Shown in pieces: positions 35,363 to 44,593 of a stretch of 64,000 bases of DNA; positions within the stretch are counted from its first letter, which is position 1; each line of letters starts with the position of its first letter. The stretch spans positions 310,001 through 374,000 of the forward strand of contig DIYH01000002.1 of the NCBI GenBank assembly GCA_002435755.1. Direction: 5' to 3'. The translations under genes were made by a program, and so were the position numbers. Under the pieces are notes generated by a model. It ran no database searches. It was not told where the DNA came from and saw only the letters and a list, made by a program, of their open reading frames with translations. This DNA comes from Flammeovirgaceae bacterium UBA6059 (GTDB lineage Bacteria; Bacteroidota; Bacteroidia; Cytophagales; Cyclobacteriaceae).

Positions 35363-36226
35363 ATGAAATATACAATTGACCGGTGGTTTGAAAAAGGAGA
35401 GAAGACATTAATCAATGGTCATCGCATCTTTCATCTTAGTGAAGGTAGTGGTCCAAACCTCGTCTTGCTTCATGGATTTCCTACAAGCAGTTGGGACTGG
35501 CAGTGGATATGGCCGGAGCTGATTCAAAGCTACCGTGTTGTTGCCCTCGATTTCATGGGCTTTGGCTATTCGGATAAACCGAAAAATATTGAGTACACGA
35601 TTTCTGGTCAGGCGGATATTGTGGAGGGGCTACTCCAAATCAGGGAAATCAGTTCTTTTCATATCTTGTCACATGATTATGGAGATACCGTAGCTCAGGA
35701 GCTCCTTGCCAGGCATCACGAGCGTGACATTGGGATGCAAACATTGACCATGCTCAATGGTGGTCTCTTTCCTGAGACCCACAGACCTAGATTTATTCAA
35801 CGGCTGCTAGCTGGACCGTTTGGTAGTCTAGTAGGTCGTTTGCTGACTTATCAGAAATTTGCCAGCAGCTTCAGTGAAGTATTTGGACCGCATACCCAGC
35901 CAACGGGTGAAGAACTAGTGGCATTTTGGGAACTAATAGCCTTGAACAATGGCCAAAGAGTTTATCATAAACTGATAAGATATATGGCGGAGAGACGACA
36001 AAACCGTACCAGATGGGTGGGAGCGCTTCAGCACGCTGCTATACCGCTCGCACTTATTAATGGTGTTGAGGATCCGGTTTCCGGTAGGCACATGGTCACA
36101 CGCTATCGCGAAATAGTATCAAACGAACACATCTATGAATTGGCTGGGATAGGCCACTATCCGCAGACAGAAGCACCCGAGAAGGCATTTGCGGCCTTCA
36201 GTTCATTTCACTCATCCGTCCTGTAG
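35363..36226 (+). CDS. MEST/haloalkane dehalogenase-like alpha/beta-hydrolase
   Basis: A 287-residue hydrolase. HGFPTSSWDWQWIWPEL gives the oxyanion region; the nucleophile elbow reads SHDYGD (Asp105), so it is an Asp-type (dehalogenase/epoxide-hydrolase) enzyme rather than a Ser esterase. The catalytic His is in GIGHYPQTEAPE. It strongly recalls the eukaryotic MEST group, widespread in bacteria without a known substrate. Its last 15 bases overlap the converging acyl-CoA ligase gene. Confidence 0.85.
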   Translation: MKYTIDRWFEKGEKTLINGHRIFHLSEGSGPNLVLLHGFPTSSWDWQWIWPELIQSYRVVALDFMGFGYSDKPKNIEYTISGQADIVEGLLQIREISSFHILSHDYGDTVAQELLARHHERDIGMQTLTMLNGGLFPETHRPRFIQRLLAGPFGSLVGRLLTYQKFASSFSEVFGPHTQPTGEELVAFWELIALNNGQRVYHKLIRYMAERRQNRTRWVGALQHAAIPLALINGVEDPVSGRHMVTRYREIVSNEHIYELAGIGHYPQTEAPEKAFAAFSSFHSSVL

Positions 36227-38047
36227 CTCTTTAGCCAACTCTGGATCGACCTCTTCCAGTGATACATCCTCTATCTTGCCGAACAAGTCAGAACCATCAT
36301 TTTTGTAAATATCAGCGATGGTCTTAGCGTATCGTTCCTTGATCACACGTCGCTTTAGTTTGAGCGTTGGAGTGAGTTCGTCCGTTTCTGGCGACCAGGT
36401 ATATGGCAGTACCCTGAATTGTTTTATTTGCTCCCACTTGCCCAAGTGCTTATTGAGCTGATCTACCTCCTTTTGCAAGACCTTGATGATATTTTCATTA
36501 TTCACAAGCTCTTCATAATCAGAATAGAGGATGAAGCTACTGCTCGCGATTTCATTGAGCTTATCAAAATTAGGAGAAATCAATGCTGCAGGATACTTTT
36601 TGCCCTCACCGATGACCATGGCCTGATCTATCATTGGTGACTCTTTGAGCTTGTTTTCTATGATCTGAGGTGCGATATAGAGTCCGCCGGAGGTTTTGAA
36701 GAGCTCTTTTTTTCTATCAGTGATCTTCAAAAACCCGTCATTGATCTCACCGATATCACCCGTGTAGAACCAGCCGTCTTTGATCACTTCACTAGTCATT
36801 TCCGCATTTTTATAATAGCCCATCATTATGTTAGGACCTTTTACGAGGACTTCATTTTCCTGACCTAACTTGATACTCACCCCATCAATAGTTTTTCCGA
36901 CATGCCCTGCTACCATACCATCGAGTTGTGTAGCAGTCACTACTGGCGATGTTTCCGTTAGACCATAACCTTCCAGCACCTTGATGCCAGCAGCCCAGAA
37001 TACCTTTGCAAGTCTGGGTTGAAGTGCTGCTGCACCACTTTGAATATGCCGTACGTTTCCTCCAAGAGCCTCACGCCACTTCGAGAAAATGAGCTTATCT
37101 GCTACAGCCAATTGACGCTTGTAGAGTACACCTGGCTTCTTATCAGGGTCATACTTCAAAGCTAAGTTGAGTGCCCAGAAAAAAACACCCTTTTTCACAG
37201 TGCTAAGCTCTTCGCCTTTGGCAATGATCTTGTCATATACTTTTTCCAGAAGCCTTGGTACTGTATTGAAGGTATGTGGCCTGATCTCTTTGATATTGTC
37301 ACCTACAGTATCGATGCTTTCGGCATAACAAATGGCGACCCCCAGATATAGATACATGTAAATGCCGGTACGCTCATATATGTGATTGAGTGGCAGGAAG
37401 CTCAGCGCTCGGGATTTACCTGGGGTAATATCAGAGACTCTGGAAGCAGCCAACGCATTGCTAACTACATTTTTGTGCGATAGCATCACACCTTTTGGAT
37501 TGCCCGTAGTACCTGAAGTGTAAATGATCGTCAACAGGTCTTGCTCTGATATTGTTTTTTTAAGTTTAATAAGGGGAGCGACATCTTCATTAGCCCCTTG
37601 CAGGCCCACTTCGGTCCAATGTGTACTACCTTTTATCTTGTCAAAAGAGAAAATCTGGTTTGTACCCAGATGAGTAGCAGCATCCAATATCTTCTTGAGA
37701 TGCGCCATGTTTGAAACGAAAGCCATTTTGACCTCCGCTTCTTCAATGATGTACCTGTAGTCCTCGACACTTAGATTGGGGTACATGGGCACGAGTACTG
37801 CCCCAATCTGTTGTGTCGCTAGATCAATGAAGTTCCATTCTGGTCGGCTTTCGGATACCAGGACAATGTTGTCTCCTTTTTTGATGCCCATTTTGAGCAG
37901 GCCCAGACTAACTTGATCACAGATCTTAACTATTTGTTCGGTACTATATTTTTTCCATTTGCCGTCTCGTTTGAAGCTGATGGCATTGGATAGGGGGTAC
38001 TCTGACTTCTGATAGGTTAAGAAGTCAAAAGCTCGTTTGATTTCCAT
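36212..38047 (-). CDS. Long-chain acyl-CoA synthetase, copy 1
   Basis: A 611-residue AMP-forming ligase that activates fatty acids to acyl-CoA. P-loop TIIYTSGTTGNPKGVMLSHKN (about 173-193), the GYGLTETSPV motif, and the FYTGDIGEINDGFLKITDRKKELFKTSGG hinge are intact. It has a longer C-terminus than its neighbour (FGKIEDVSLEEVDPELAKELQDG). Very similar in sequence to the next gene, so the pair arose by tandem duplication. Membrane-associated in the cytosol. Confidence 0.93.
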   Translation of the reverse strand: MEIKRAFDFLTYQKSEYPLSNAISFKRDGKWKKYSTEQIVKICDQVSLGLLKMGIKKGDNIVLVSESRPEWNFIDLATQQIGAVLVPMYPNLSVEDYRYIIEEAEVKMAFVSNMAHLKKILDAATHLGTNQIFSFDKIKGSTHWTEVGLQGANEDVAPLIKLKKTISEQDLLTIIYTSGTTGNPKGVMLSHKNVVSNALAASRVSDITPGKSRALSFLPLNHIYERTGIYMYLYLGVAICYAESIDTVGDNIKEIRPHTFNTVPRLLEKVYDKIIAKGEELSTVKKGVFFWALNLALKYDPDKKPGVLYKRQLAVADKLIFSKWREALGGNVRHIQSGAAALQPRLAKVFWAAGIKVLEGYGLTETSPVVTATQLDGMVAGHVGKTIDGVSIKLGQENEVLVKGPNIMMGYYKNAEMTSEVIKDGWFYTGDIGEINDGFLKITDRKKELFKTSGGLYIAPQIIENKLKESPMIDQAMVIGEGKKYPAALISPNFDKLNEIASSSFILYSDYEELVNNENIIKVLQKEVDQLNKHLGKWEQIKQFRVLPYTWSPETDELTPTLKLKRRVIKERYAKTIADIYKNDGSDLFGKIEDVSLEEVDPELAKELQDG

Positions 38048-38085
38048 AGCTGCAGTTTTCTAGTCAGCTAAATTAGTATGCATGA

Positions 38086-38105
38086 CGAATAAATAGTGTT
38101 ATTCG
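38086..38105. repeat. 7-bp hairpin between the two acyl-CoA ligase genes
   Basis: CGAATAA (38086-38092) and TTATTCG (38099-38105) pair perfectly around a 6-base loop. No T-run follows on the minus strand, so it is a weak candidate terminator or a transcript-processing hairpin. Confidence 0.3.
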
Positions 38106-38130
38106 ACTAGTTTTCTAGCCTATGGACAGA

Positions 38131-39891
38131 TCAGTGAATATAGAGGTCTTCTATAGCTGTTTCGTACTTTTTATGAATGATGCGTCGCTTCAACTTCAAT
38201 GTAGGTGTGAGCTCTCCTGAATCTACACCCCAAGGTTTATCAAGCACCTGATATTTCTTGACCTTTTCCCATTGGCCAAAGCTTTTATTGAAAAATCTCA
38301 CTTCCTGATCATAAAGATCGCGTACCAGTGGTTGTTCTATAAGCTCCGAAGTATTGGAAACATTGATATGGTGCTGGAGAGCAAACTCTTCTAACATCTC
38401 AAAATTGGGAACGATCAATGCTGAAGGGAACTTGCGGCCTTCACCCAACACTATAATGTACTCTATGTATGGAGATTCTTTAAACTTATTTTCAAGTAAC
38501 TGCGGAGCTATGTATTTGCCGCCAGAGGTCTTGAACATTTCCTTTTTCCTATCGGTAATCTTGAGATAGCCGTCCTCCGACAGTTCGCCGATATCTCCGG
38601 TATGAAGCCAACCATCTCGAACTACTTCTTCAGTAAGTTCCGGTTCACGGTAGTAACCCATCATCACATTAGGCCCTTTGACCAGGATCTCTCCATCTTT
38701 AGCGACTCTGACTTTAACACCATCAATCAACTTGCCTGCGTGCCCGATTTTTATATCCTTCGTATTGATGATCGAAGCACTGACAACAGGCGATGTTTCC
38801 GTCAGACCATAGCCCTCACCTATTTTGATACCAGCCGCCCAAAATACCCTGGCTAATCTTGGTTGCAGTGCTGCTGCTCCACAGCCAATGCAATCTATGT
38901 TTCCCCCAATAGCCTCCCTCCACTTCGAGAATACCAATTTGTCTGCCCATCGAAGTTGATATTTGTACCACCTACTTTGTTCGACATTTGGGTCGTATCG
39001 GTGGCCGATTCTGAGCGCCCAAAAGAACACCTTTCTTCTTATGCCCACTAGCTCATAGCCCTTAGTTACTATTCGATCATAGACTTTTTCCAGCAATCTT
39101 GGGACAGTATTGAAAGTATTGGGCTTGACTTCAAGGATGTTTTCGCTGATCCTGTCCATGTTTTCAGCGAAGTACACAGATACTCCCAAGTAAAGATAGA
39201 CGTACAGCGCCGTGCGTTCGTAGATATGACACAAAGGCAAAAAACTAAGTGCCCTGGCTTCACCATGAACAACCGCTAATCTTGGCGCAACACCCAGAAC
39301 ATTGGAAACAATGTTGCTATGACTGAGCATAACTCCTTTGGGCCGACCAGTAGTACCCGAAGTATAGATGATGGTCATGAGATTTTCTTCATTGACTTTG
39401 TCCCGCAAGTCTTGAATAGTGGTATCGCTCACGTTAGTACCCATTGAGACAAGGGACTCCCAGTGCTTGTGACCTTCGATACTCTCAAAGCTATAAAGCT
39501 CTTCGAGCGGTTGATGCTCTGTAGCTGCCACTATTTTATCGATTAAAGACTGGTCCTCTGCAAAGGCAATCTTTATTTCAGCATGCTCAAATATATACTG
39601 ATAGTCTTCTACGGCAATAGTAGGGTACATTGGCACAGTAACACCACCAATCTGTTGTACAGCAAGATCAACCCAGACCCACTCGGGTCTATTTGATGAT
39701 ACTATGGCAACTTTGTCACCTGCTGTTATGCCATTTGCCACCAGGCCCTTCGCGATAGCAGCACAAGTATCTATGACCTCACTTGTAGAGTAATTTTTCC
39801 AACTGCCCATGGACTTCTGAGCAAGTGCATCATACTTCGTGTGGCAGGATGCCTGATGATAGAGAAAGTCAAAGACTCGCTTTAGTTCCAT
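38131..39891 (-). CDS. Long-chain acyl-CoA synthetase, copy 2
   Basis: A 586-residue AMP-forming acyl-CoA ligase, paralogue of the downstream copy. TIIYTSGTTGRPKGVMLSHSN, GYGLTETSPVVSAS and LHTGDIGELSEDGYLKITDRKKEMFKTSGG are all conserved. The two differ in surface residues, which could mean different chain-length preference. It lies 55 bases after the ccmF stop on the same strand; the link is probably accidental. Confidence 0.93.
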   Translation of the reverse strand: MELKRVFDFLYHQASCHTKYDALAQKSMGSWKNYSTSEVIDTCAAIAKGLVANGITAGDKVAIVSSNRPEWVWVDLAVQQIGGVTVPMYPTIAVEDYQYIFEHAEIKIAFAEDQSLIDKIVAATEHQPLEELYSFESIEGHKHWESLVSMGTNVSDTTIQDLRDKVNEENLMTIIYTSGTTGRPKGVMLSHSNIVSNVLGVAPRLAVVHGEARALSFLPLCHIYERTALYVYLYLGVSVYFAENMDRISENILEVKPNTFNTVPRLLEKVYDRIVTKGYELVGIRRKVFFWALRIGHRYDPNVEQSRWYKYQLRWADKLVFSKWREAIGGNIDCIGCGAAALQPRLARVFWAAGIKIGEGYGLTETSPVVSASIINTKDIKIGHAGKLIDGVKVRVAKDGEILVKGPNVMMGYYREPELTEEVVRDGWLHTGDIGELSEDGYLKITDRKKEMFKTSGGKYIAPQLLENKFKESPYIEYIIVLGEGRKFPSALIVPNFEMLEEFALQHHINVSNTSELIEQPLVRDLYDQEVRFFNKSFGQWEKVKKYQVLDKPWGVDSGELTPTLKLKRRIIHKKYETAIEDLYIH

Positions 39892-39946
39892 TTTGGGGAC
39901 AGGTTAACCCAATGAAACTAACTAAAAAAGATGACTTATGCCGGGC

Positions 39947-42475
39947 TTATTCTACTCCTTTATCACGCACCTTGATAAACTCACCATATCTACGGTGTAT
40001 CGCAATCGTGAGCCCGACTACCAAGAGCAGTGTTCCGACCCAGAGAATGTTGATCAAAGGTTTTTCGACGGCTTCAAGTATGATGTAGTCCTTTTGGCGA
40101 GTACTAACGCCAAAAGTGAAGTTATTCTCTTCCGGATTCACCTCAAGAAGTGTAAGCCTCGCTGCTAAATCGTTGACCTGATCAGGAATGCGACCGACCA
40201 TCTTATCTTTGATAAGATAAATGGGTTCTGCGATGTAATCTCCGAAACTTCCCATCAGCTTGATTTTAGCCTTGATAGCAACATCTTCTGCACCCAAGTC
40301 TATCTGGGGGAGCTCTTCTATTCTTTCTACAGCCTCGAACTGTGCTACATAGTCATTAACAAAAAACTGCTCTCCGACCTGAACGGTTTTTTCTTCCTGA
40401 TCACCCCACGGGATGTCGTCATCCGGGTCTGGAAACGTGCGCACATGAGTATAAAGGTCCTGACCAATGGTCCTGTTTATATCCGGAGAGTATACTATCA
40501 TGTCCATTGTTTCATTGATCTGCACTCTAGGATAAAGTGTAAATTCACGACCGTTATCCTTGACGTACTTTACTTCGAAGTAACTGTTCTCCTGATTGAT
40601 GAAGCTTACCGTGTCTCCTGCTTTGACGTACATTGTACCCTCGATGATCAGGTCTCTTTTAGCTTTTGCCTTACCAAGAATGGGTAAGGCTTCCAAGTCT
40701 TCTGTCTGGACATATCCAGGCACCTCTCTCACTATTTGGCGCATGCCCATATAAGTAAGCGTGTAGTCACCCATATCACGTGGCTCATGAATGAACAAGA
40801 GTAGGTTATTGCGATTTACCTCTTCAGGAAAGTCCTTATGCCATATCAACCCCGTATTATTCATACTGACAATGGTCGAATAGCCTGAAGAAAACAATAT
40901 ACCGATTAACATCATGGCCACTCCAATGTGTGCGATTGATCCACCCGATAGTCGATAGTTGCTCTTAAGTACTGACGAAAGGATCTTAAGGTTAGCAACG
41001 ATAGAATAGACACTGGCCGTCAGTAACACCATATATGCAGGATCGGTCATCTTACTAACCATGATCACAGTACTGGAAAGGATTAATGAAACCACTACGG
41101 GCATGAGCAAAGCATTTTTAAGCTCTTGTGGATTCATTTTTTGCCAATAGAAGAATTGGCCTGTGCCGGATAGAATTGCGATTGCTACCGCAAACCACAT
41201 TTGAAATTTGGTATAGAAGCCGACTTGGTCAGCTGGGGGAGCTAAATTGGAAATACCTCCAAACAACTCGACGATGGCGTTGTATACTGGTATTGAGGTT
41301 GGGATGATTACTTGGAATCCCATTAGACAAAGCGTGGTAGTCCCAATGAAAATCCAAAACTCTCTGGAATAGGTGGAGACTTCTTCTTCCGAACTAGGCA
41401 TTTTTTTCCATGCTCTAGCCAGCAGGATTATCGATAACAAGACAAAAGCAAGTAAGTAAATCAACAACTGACCGTTAAGCCCTAGATCTGTGAAGCTATG
41501 TACAGAAGAATCTCCTAATATTCCACTTCTGGTAAGGAAGGTAGCGTACAGCACAGACAAAAAAGTAGTTATCGTAAGTATTAAAGCAGCCTTGAGCGCT
41601 GTGTTACTCTTTCGAAACACAATCATCACGTGCACAGAACCTACTAATATCAACCATGGTACGTAAATGGCATTTTCTACAGGATCCCAATTCCAATATC
41701 CTCCAAAATTGAGTGTCTCATAAGCCCAATAAGCACCCATTAGGATACCAACGCCAAGTACCAATGTAGAAAATAATGCCCATGGAAGAGCGGGTCGCAC
41801 CCACTCACGTAATTTGCCTATCCATAAGCCAGAGAGGGCGTATGCAAAAGGCACCATTGTGGTAGCAAAGCCTAGGAACAAAGTAGGTGGATGTATGACC
41901 ATCCAGTAATTCTGGAGCAGGGGATTTAGCCCGGTACCATCTTCTGGTACAAAATCGGGATTGATTTGAAAGATAGGGGCGGAAATTGCATCGCGGAGCA
42001 ATATGAAAGGAGAGCTACCCAGCTTTATATCAAACAACACTATGCCTAATATCATGGAGGTCAGAAATGCCTGCACCAGCGAAAAAACCGTCATAGTAGG
42101 CCCTTCCCAAAACTTGTTGGTGTTAATGACAATGACTCCCAGCAATACATTCCAAAAGAGCCAAAGCAAAAAAGACCCTTCCTGCCCTTCCCAAAAACAA
42201 GAAATCTGATAGTAAATAGGAAGTAGCTTAGACGAGTGCTGGTAAGCGTAGTAGTATTCGAAATAATGGCTATTAATGATGTAGAAAAGCGTGCTTACCA
42301 CACCAATAATCGCAATACCATGCAGGTAAAAAACACCTCTTGCGTAGACTTTCCACTTAGGTTTGTCCAACTCAGGGCTTACTGTATATTGGAAATAGGC
42401 GTAGGTTGCAACAAGAGATAATACAAAAGCGCCAATGACCAGAAAATGGCCAAGATTGCCAACGAAGTAATGCAT
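39947..42475 (-). CDS. ccmF: Cytochrome c maturation protein CcmF
   Basis: An 842-residue inner-membrane haem lyase component. The heme-handling tryptophan motif reads GGYWNWDPVENAIYVPWL (WWD-type), with the TFLTRSGILGDSSVHSF loop. The long C-terminal extension (about 560-800) forms a soluble beta domain outside the membrane, and a last helix lies near 810-830. It attaches haem from CcmE to apocytochromes. It is longer than the Escherichia coli protein (about 650) because of that extension, as in many Bacteroidota. Last gene of ccmB-C-D-E-F. Confidence 0.93.
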   Translation of the reverse strand: MHYFVGNLGHFLVIGAFVLSLVATYAYFQYTVSPELDKPKWKVYARGVFYLHGIAIIGVVSTLFYIINSHYFEYYYAYQHSSKLLPIYYQISCFWEGQEGSFLLWLFWNVLLGVIVINTNKFWEGPTMTVFSLVQAFLTSMILGIVLFDIKLGSSPFILLRDAISAPIFQINPDFVPEDGTGLNPLLQNYWMVIHPPTLFLGFATTMVPFAYALSGLWIGKLREWVRPALPWALFSTLVLGVGILMGAYWAYETLNFGGYWNWDPVENAIYVPWLILVGSVHVMIVFRKSNTALKAALILTITTFLSVLYATFLTRSGILGDSSVHSFTDLGLNGQLLIYLLAFVLLSIILLARAWKKMPSSEEEVSTYSREFWIFIGTTTLCLMGFQVIIPTSIPVYNAIVELFGGISNLAPPADQVGFYTKFQMWFAVAIAILSGTGQFFYWQKMNPQELKNALLMPVVVSLILSSTVIMVSKMTDPAYMVLLTASVYSIVANLKILSSVLKSNYRLSGGSIAHIGVAMMLIGILFSSGYSTIVSMNNTGLIWHKDFPEEVNRNNLLLFIHEPRDMGDYTLTYMGMRQIVREVPGYVQTEDLEALPILGKAKAKRDLIIEGTMYVKAGDTVSFINQENSYFEVKYVKDNGREFTLYPRVQINETMDMIVYSPDINRTIGQDLYTHVRTFPDPDDDIPWGDQEEKTVQVGEQFFVNDYVAQFEAVERIEELPQIDLGAEDVAIKAKIKLMGSFGDYIAEPIYLIKDKMVGRIPDQVNDLAARLTLLEVNPEENNFTFGVSTRQKDYIILEAVEKPLINILWVGTLLLVVGLTIAIHRRYGEFIKVRDKGVE

Positions 42476-42486
42476 CTAATTCTGTA

Positions 42487-42903
42487 TTATAATACCGAGC
42501 CCACTTGAACTTCCTCTTCCTGATACTTCGATGGACACTTCATCAAAATCTTGTCTGCAACAAAATAATCCTTCTTGTAGGACCCTATGACCACTACCTG
42601 CTCTGAACGCATAAAATCTGCGGGCATAGGCTCATTATAGATCACACGCTCTTCCTTAGCGTTATTATCAACCATCACGAAAGCAAATGACAGCAGGTCT
42701 CGGCTTTTCTCAATGCCTACCACATTGCCCTCGCCATCCTTTTTAAGTGTCCCAACTACATGAATAAGGTTTTCATTGCCTTCATCCGCCAACTCCTTGG
42801 CCACATCAAATGAGACGTAAGTACTAGCGTCTCCTGCGGTGGAGACTATGATCATGATAGCAATTCCTATAACGATGATACCGAGTATGTGTGTCTTTTT
42901 CAT
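42487..42903 (-). CDS. ccmE: Haem chaperone CcmE, Cys-x3-Tyr variant
   Basis: A 138-residue membrane-anchored haem chaperone. One N-terminal helix (about 7-25) and an OB-fold domain (LIHVVGTLKKDG, FAFVMVD, FMRSEQVVVIGSYKKDYFVADKILMKC). Where the canonical protein has the haem-binding His in HxxxY, this one has Cys123 with Tyr127 (KCPSKYQE). That is the CxxxY form described for archaea and Desulfovibrio. Positioned between ccmD and ccmF. Confidence 0.92.
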   Translation of the reverse strand: MKKTHILGIIVIGIAIMIIVSTAGDASTYVSFDVAKELADEGNENLIHVVGTLKKDGEGNVVGIEKSRDLLSFAFVMVDNNAKEERVIYNEPMPADFMRSEQVVVIGSYKKDYFVADKILMKCPSKYQEEEVQVGSVL

Positions 42904-42933
42904 GTTCCTCGCAGTTTGAACTGCTTGTTGACG

Positions 42934-43146
42934 TTAGTGTTCTCTCTCCTTGAGCTTTTTCTCGAGCTTGGAGAGTTTCTTGTCTATAACGATTAGGTAG
43001 ATAAAAAAACCGACCAACAATGTACCGATCACAGCTATGACAACATAAATCTTGCCCTCTGATCTGAACTGATCAGCCATCTCTACCGATTGTGCTATTG
43101 CAAAATTACTTAACAAAGCGAAAACGATACCTAGAATTATTCTCAT
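42934..43146 (-). CDS. ccmD: Small CcmD-like membrane protein
   Basis: A 70-residue protein starting at ATG 43146, just inside the 5 bases after ccmC; an upstream start would overlap ccmC by 76 bases. A signal-like helix (about 1-19, ending IAQ) and a second helix (about 34-55), then a charged tail KKLSKLEKKLKEREH. Size, topology and place between ccmC and ccmE support a CcmD role in releasing haem-loaded CcmE. Sequence similarity to CcmD is weak, so the name rests on context. Confidence 0.72.
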   Translation of the reverse strand: MRIILGIVFALLSNFAIAQSVEMADQFRSEGKIYVVIAVIGTLLVGFFIYLIVIDKKLSKLEKKLKEREH

Positions 43147-43151
43147 AAGTG

Positions 43152-43820
43152 TTATTCTTCTAATGTCTCCTTTATTCTGCGCATGCGGTATCGGATTGAT
43201 GTTATCCAGCAACCCAGCAAGGTCCATCCAACAACCGCCGGGTAAAAAACAAACCGAAGATTAGAGTCAAGATCGTAAGCATTAAACCCAGGGTTGCCAC
43301 CACTACCAGGATGAAGAGAATCGGTTAGTCTGGGAAGTATAAACAATAAAGGGATCAGCGCGGCGTAAGCAAAAATATTATAAATAGCGCTAATCCTTGC
43401 GCGTTGCTGTTCGTCCTGAAGGGACCCTCTTAGAATGAAATAAGCAAAATAGATGAGCAACCCGATGGCAGCTGCGTTTTGTTGAGGATCATTACTCCAT
43501 GGAGCTCCCCAGGTGTAGTTGGCCCATAACATCCCTGTCAATATGCCCAGCACTCCAAAAAGAACACCTACGTTAGCTAGTTCAACACTTAGGTGGTCCA
43601 GTTTAGGATCGTCTGCAGAAAGAAACTTAATGGCGTAGACCATAGATGCTGTAAGAATGATGATCATCCCAAACCACATCGGAACATGGAAGTAAAGCAC
43701 ACGTATGGTCTCGTTGAGGATAGCCAATCTAGGTACAGGGCCAATTAATCCTGCAATGAGCACGTAAAAAAGCACCCCAATGCTCAGCCACTTCCACCAG
43801 TTTTGATTAAGAAAATTCAT
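43152..43820 (-). CDS. ccmC: Cytochrome c maturation protein CcmC/CcsA-type
   Basis: A 222-residue haem-handling membrane protein with six helices. His residues flank the tryptophan region (LYFHVPMWFGMI; DSLHPGSGGN). The WWD motif WGxxWxWD appears as WGAPWSNDPQQN, so the Trp before Asp is replaced by Asn. It loads haem on CcmE. Starts 3 bases after ccmB ends. Confidence 0.9.
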   Translation of the reverse strand: MNFLNQNWWKWLSIGVLFYVLIAGLIGPVPRLAILNETIRVLYFHVPMWFGMIIILTASMVYAIKFLSADDPKLDHLSVELANVGVLFGVLGILTGMLWANYTWGAPWSNDPQQNAAAIGLLIYFAYFILRGSLQDEQQRARISAIYNIFAYAALIPLLFILPRLTDSLHPGSGGNPGFNAYDLDSNLRFVFYPAVVGWTLLGCWITSIRYRMRRIKETLEE

Positions 43821-43823
43821 AAA

Positions 43824-44492
43824 TCAACTGCGCCAAAGGTACGGGAAGAGCAGGAATGACAATGTGATAATGATCACGTTTATCGCCAGTAGCACTAATA
43901 TTTCGTCCGCGCTACTCGCTCGATCAAGCCCGTCGATTGCATTCTTTGATGCTTTGATGATCATCAAGAGCATAGGTAGTACCACGGGGAAGCTCAGGAT
44001 GGCCATAAGTACAGCATTGTTACCTGCTCTTGAGGCTATGCCACTCACCATAGTCAGGGATCCGGCAAAGCCAATAGAAGATAGAATCAAAATCACAAAA
44101 TAGAGGGCTTTGTCTTGTACAGGATTTCCTAGAATAAGGCTAAAAAAAGCATAACCAAGGAGCGCAAGGATGAGCATCAGTAGGCTGTTATACCCTATTT
44201 TGGATATGATGAGGCCCTGGGGGGAAGTAATGTGATAGTAATAATAATGCCTTTGCTCACTTTCCTGAAAAAAACTCTTTGCAATAGCATTCATGGCTGT
44301 AAACAGCATAATGATCCAGAAAAGTGCATTCCAAACGATCGGACCAACCGCAGTTCCCATTTGAAAACTTAAATAGCATATGAAGATAGAAGCAGCTGTG
44401 TATAGGAGTATACCGTTAATTGCGTACCTGTTTCTCCACTCAAGTGAGATGTCCTTTCGGATGAGGTGAGCTATTTCACTAAATAATGGCAT
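43824..44492 (-). CDS. ccmB: Haem exporter-type membrane protein CcmB
   Basis: A 222-residue integral membrane protein with six helices, typical of CcmB (AHLIRKDISLEWRNRYAINGILLYT at the start; SPQGLIISKIGYN; LGNPVQDKALYFVILI). Normally it forms an ABC complex with CcmA, which releases haem-loaded CcmE. No ccmA lies beside it. It is the first gene of the operon, with a -7 element 9 bases upstream of its ATG. Confidence 0.92.
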   Translation of the reverse strand: MPLFSEIAHLIRKDISLEWRNRYAINGILLYTAASIFICYLSFQMGTAVGPIVWNALFWIIMLFTAMNAIAKSFFQESEQRHYYYYHITSPQGLIISKIGYNSLLMLILALLGYAFFSLILGNPVQDKALYFVILILSSIGFAGSLTMVSGIASRAGNNAVLMAILSFPVVLPMLLMIIKASKNAIDGLDRASSADEILVLLAINVIIITLSFLLFPYLWRS

Positions 44493-44500
44493 GTTTAAAG

Positions 44501-44508
44501 CAAATCTA
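44501..44508 (-). promoter_or_regulatory. -7 element just upstream of ccmB
   Basis: TAGATTTG on the minus strand fits TAnnTTTG and lies 9 bases before the ccmB ATG. Transcription would begin near 44496, giving an almost leaderless message. No -33 element is visible. Confidence 0.35.
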
Positions 44509-44593
44509 GCCTAATTCGCCTGACTATACAGGAATGAGCTTGTTGTACTTTGGTAGTCAGTATTATTCCCTTTAGCATTGCAAAAAAAATTGA

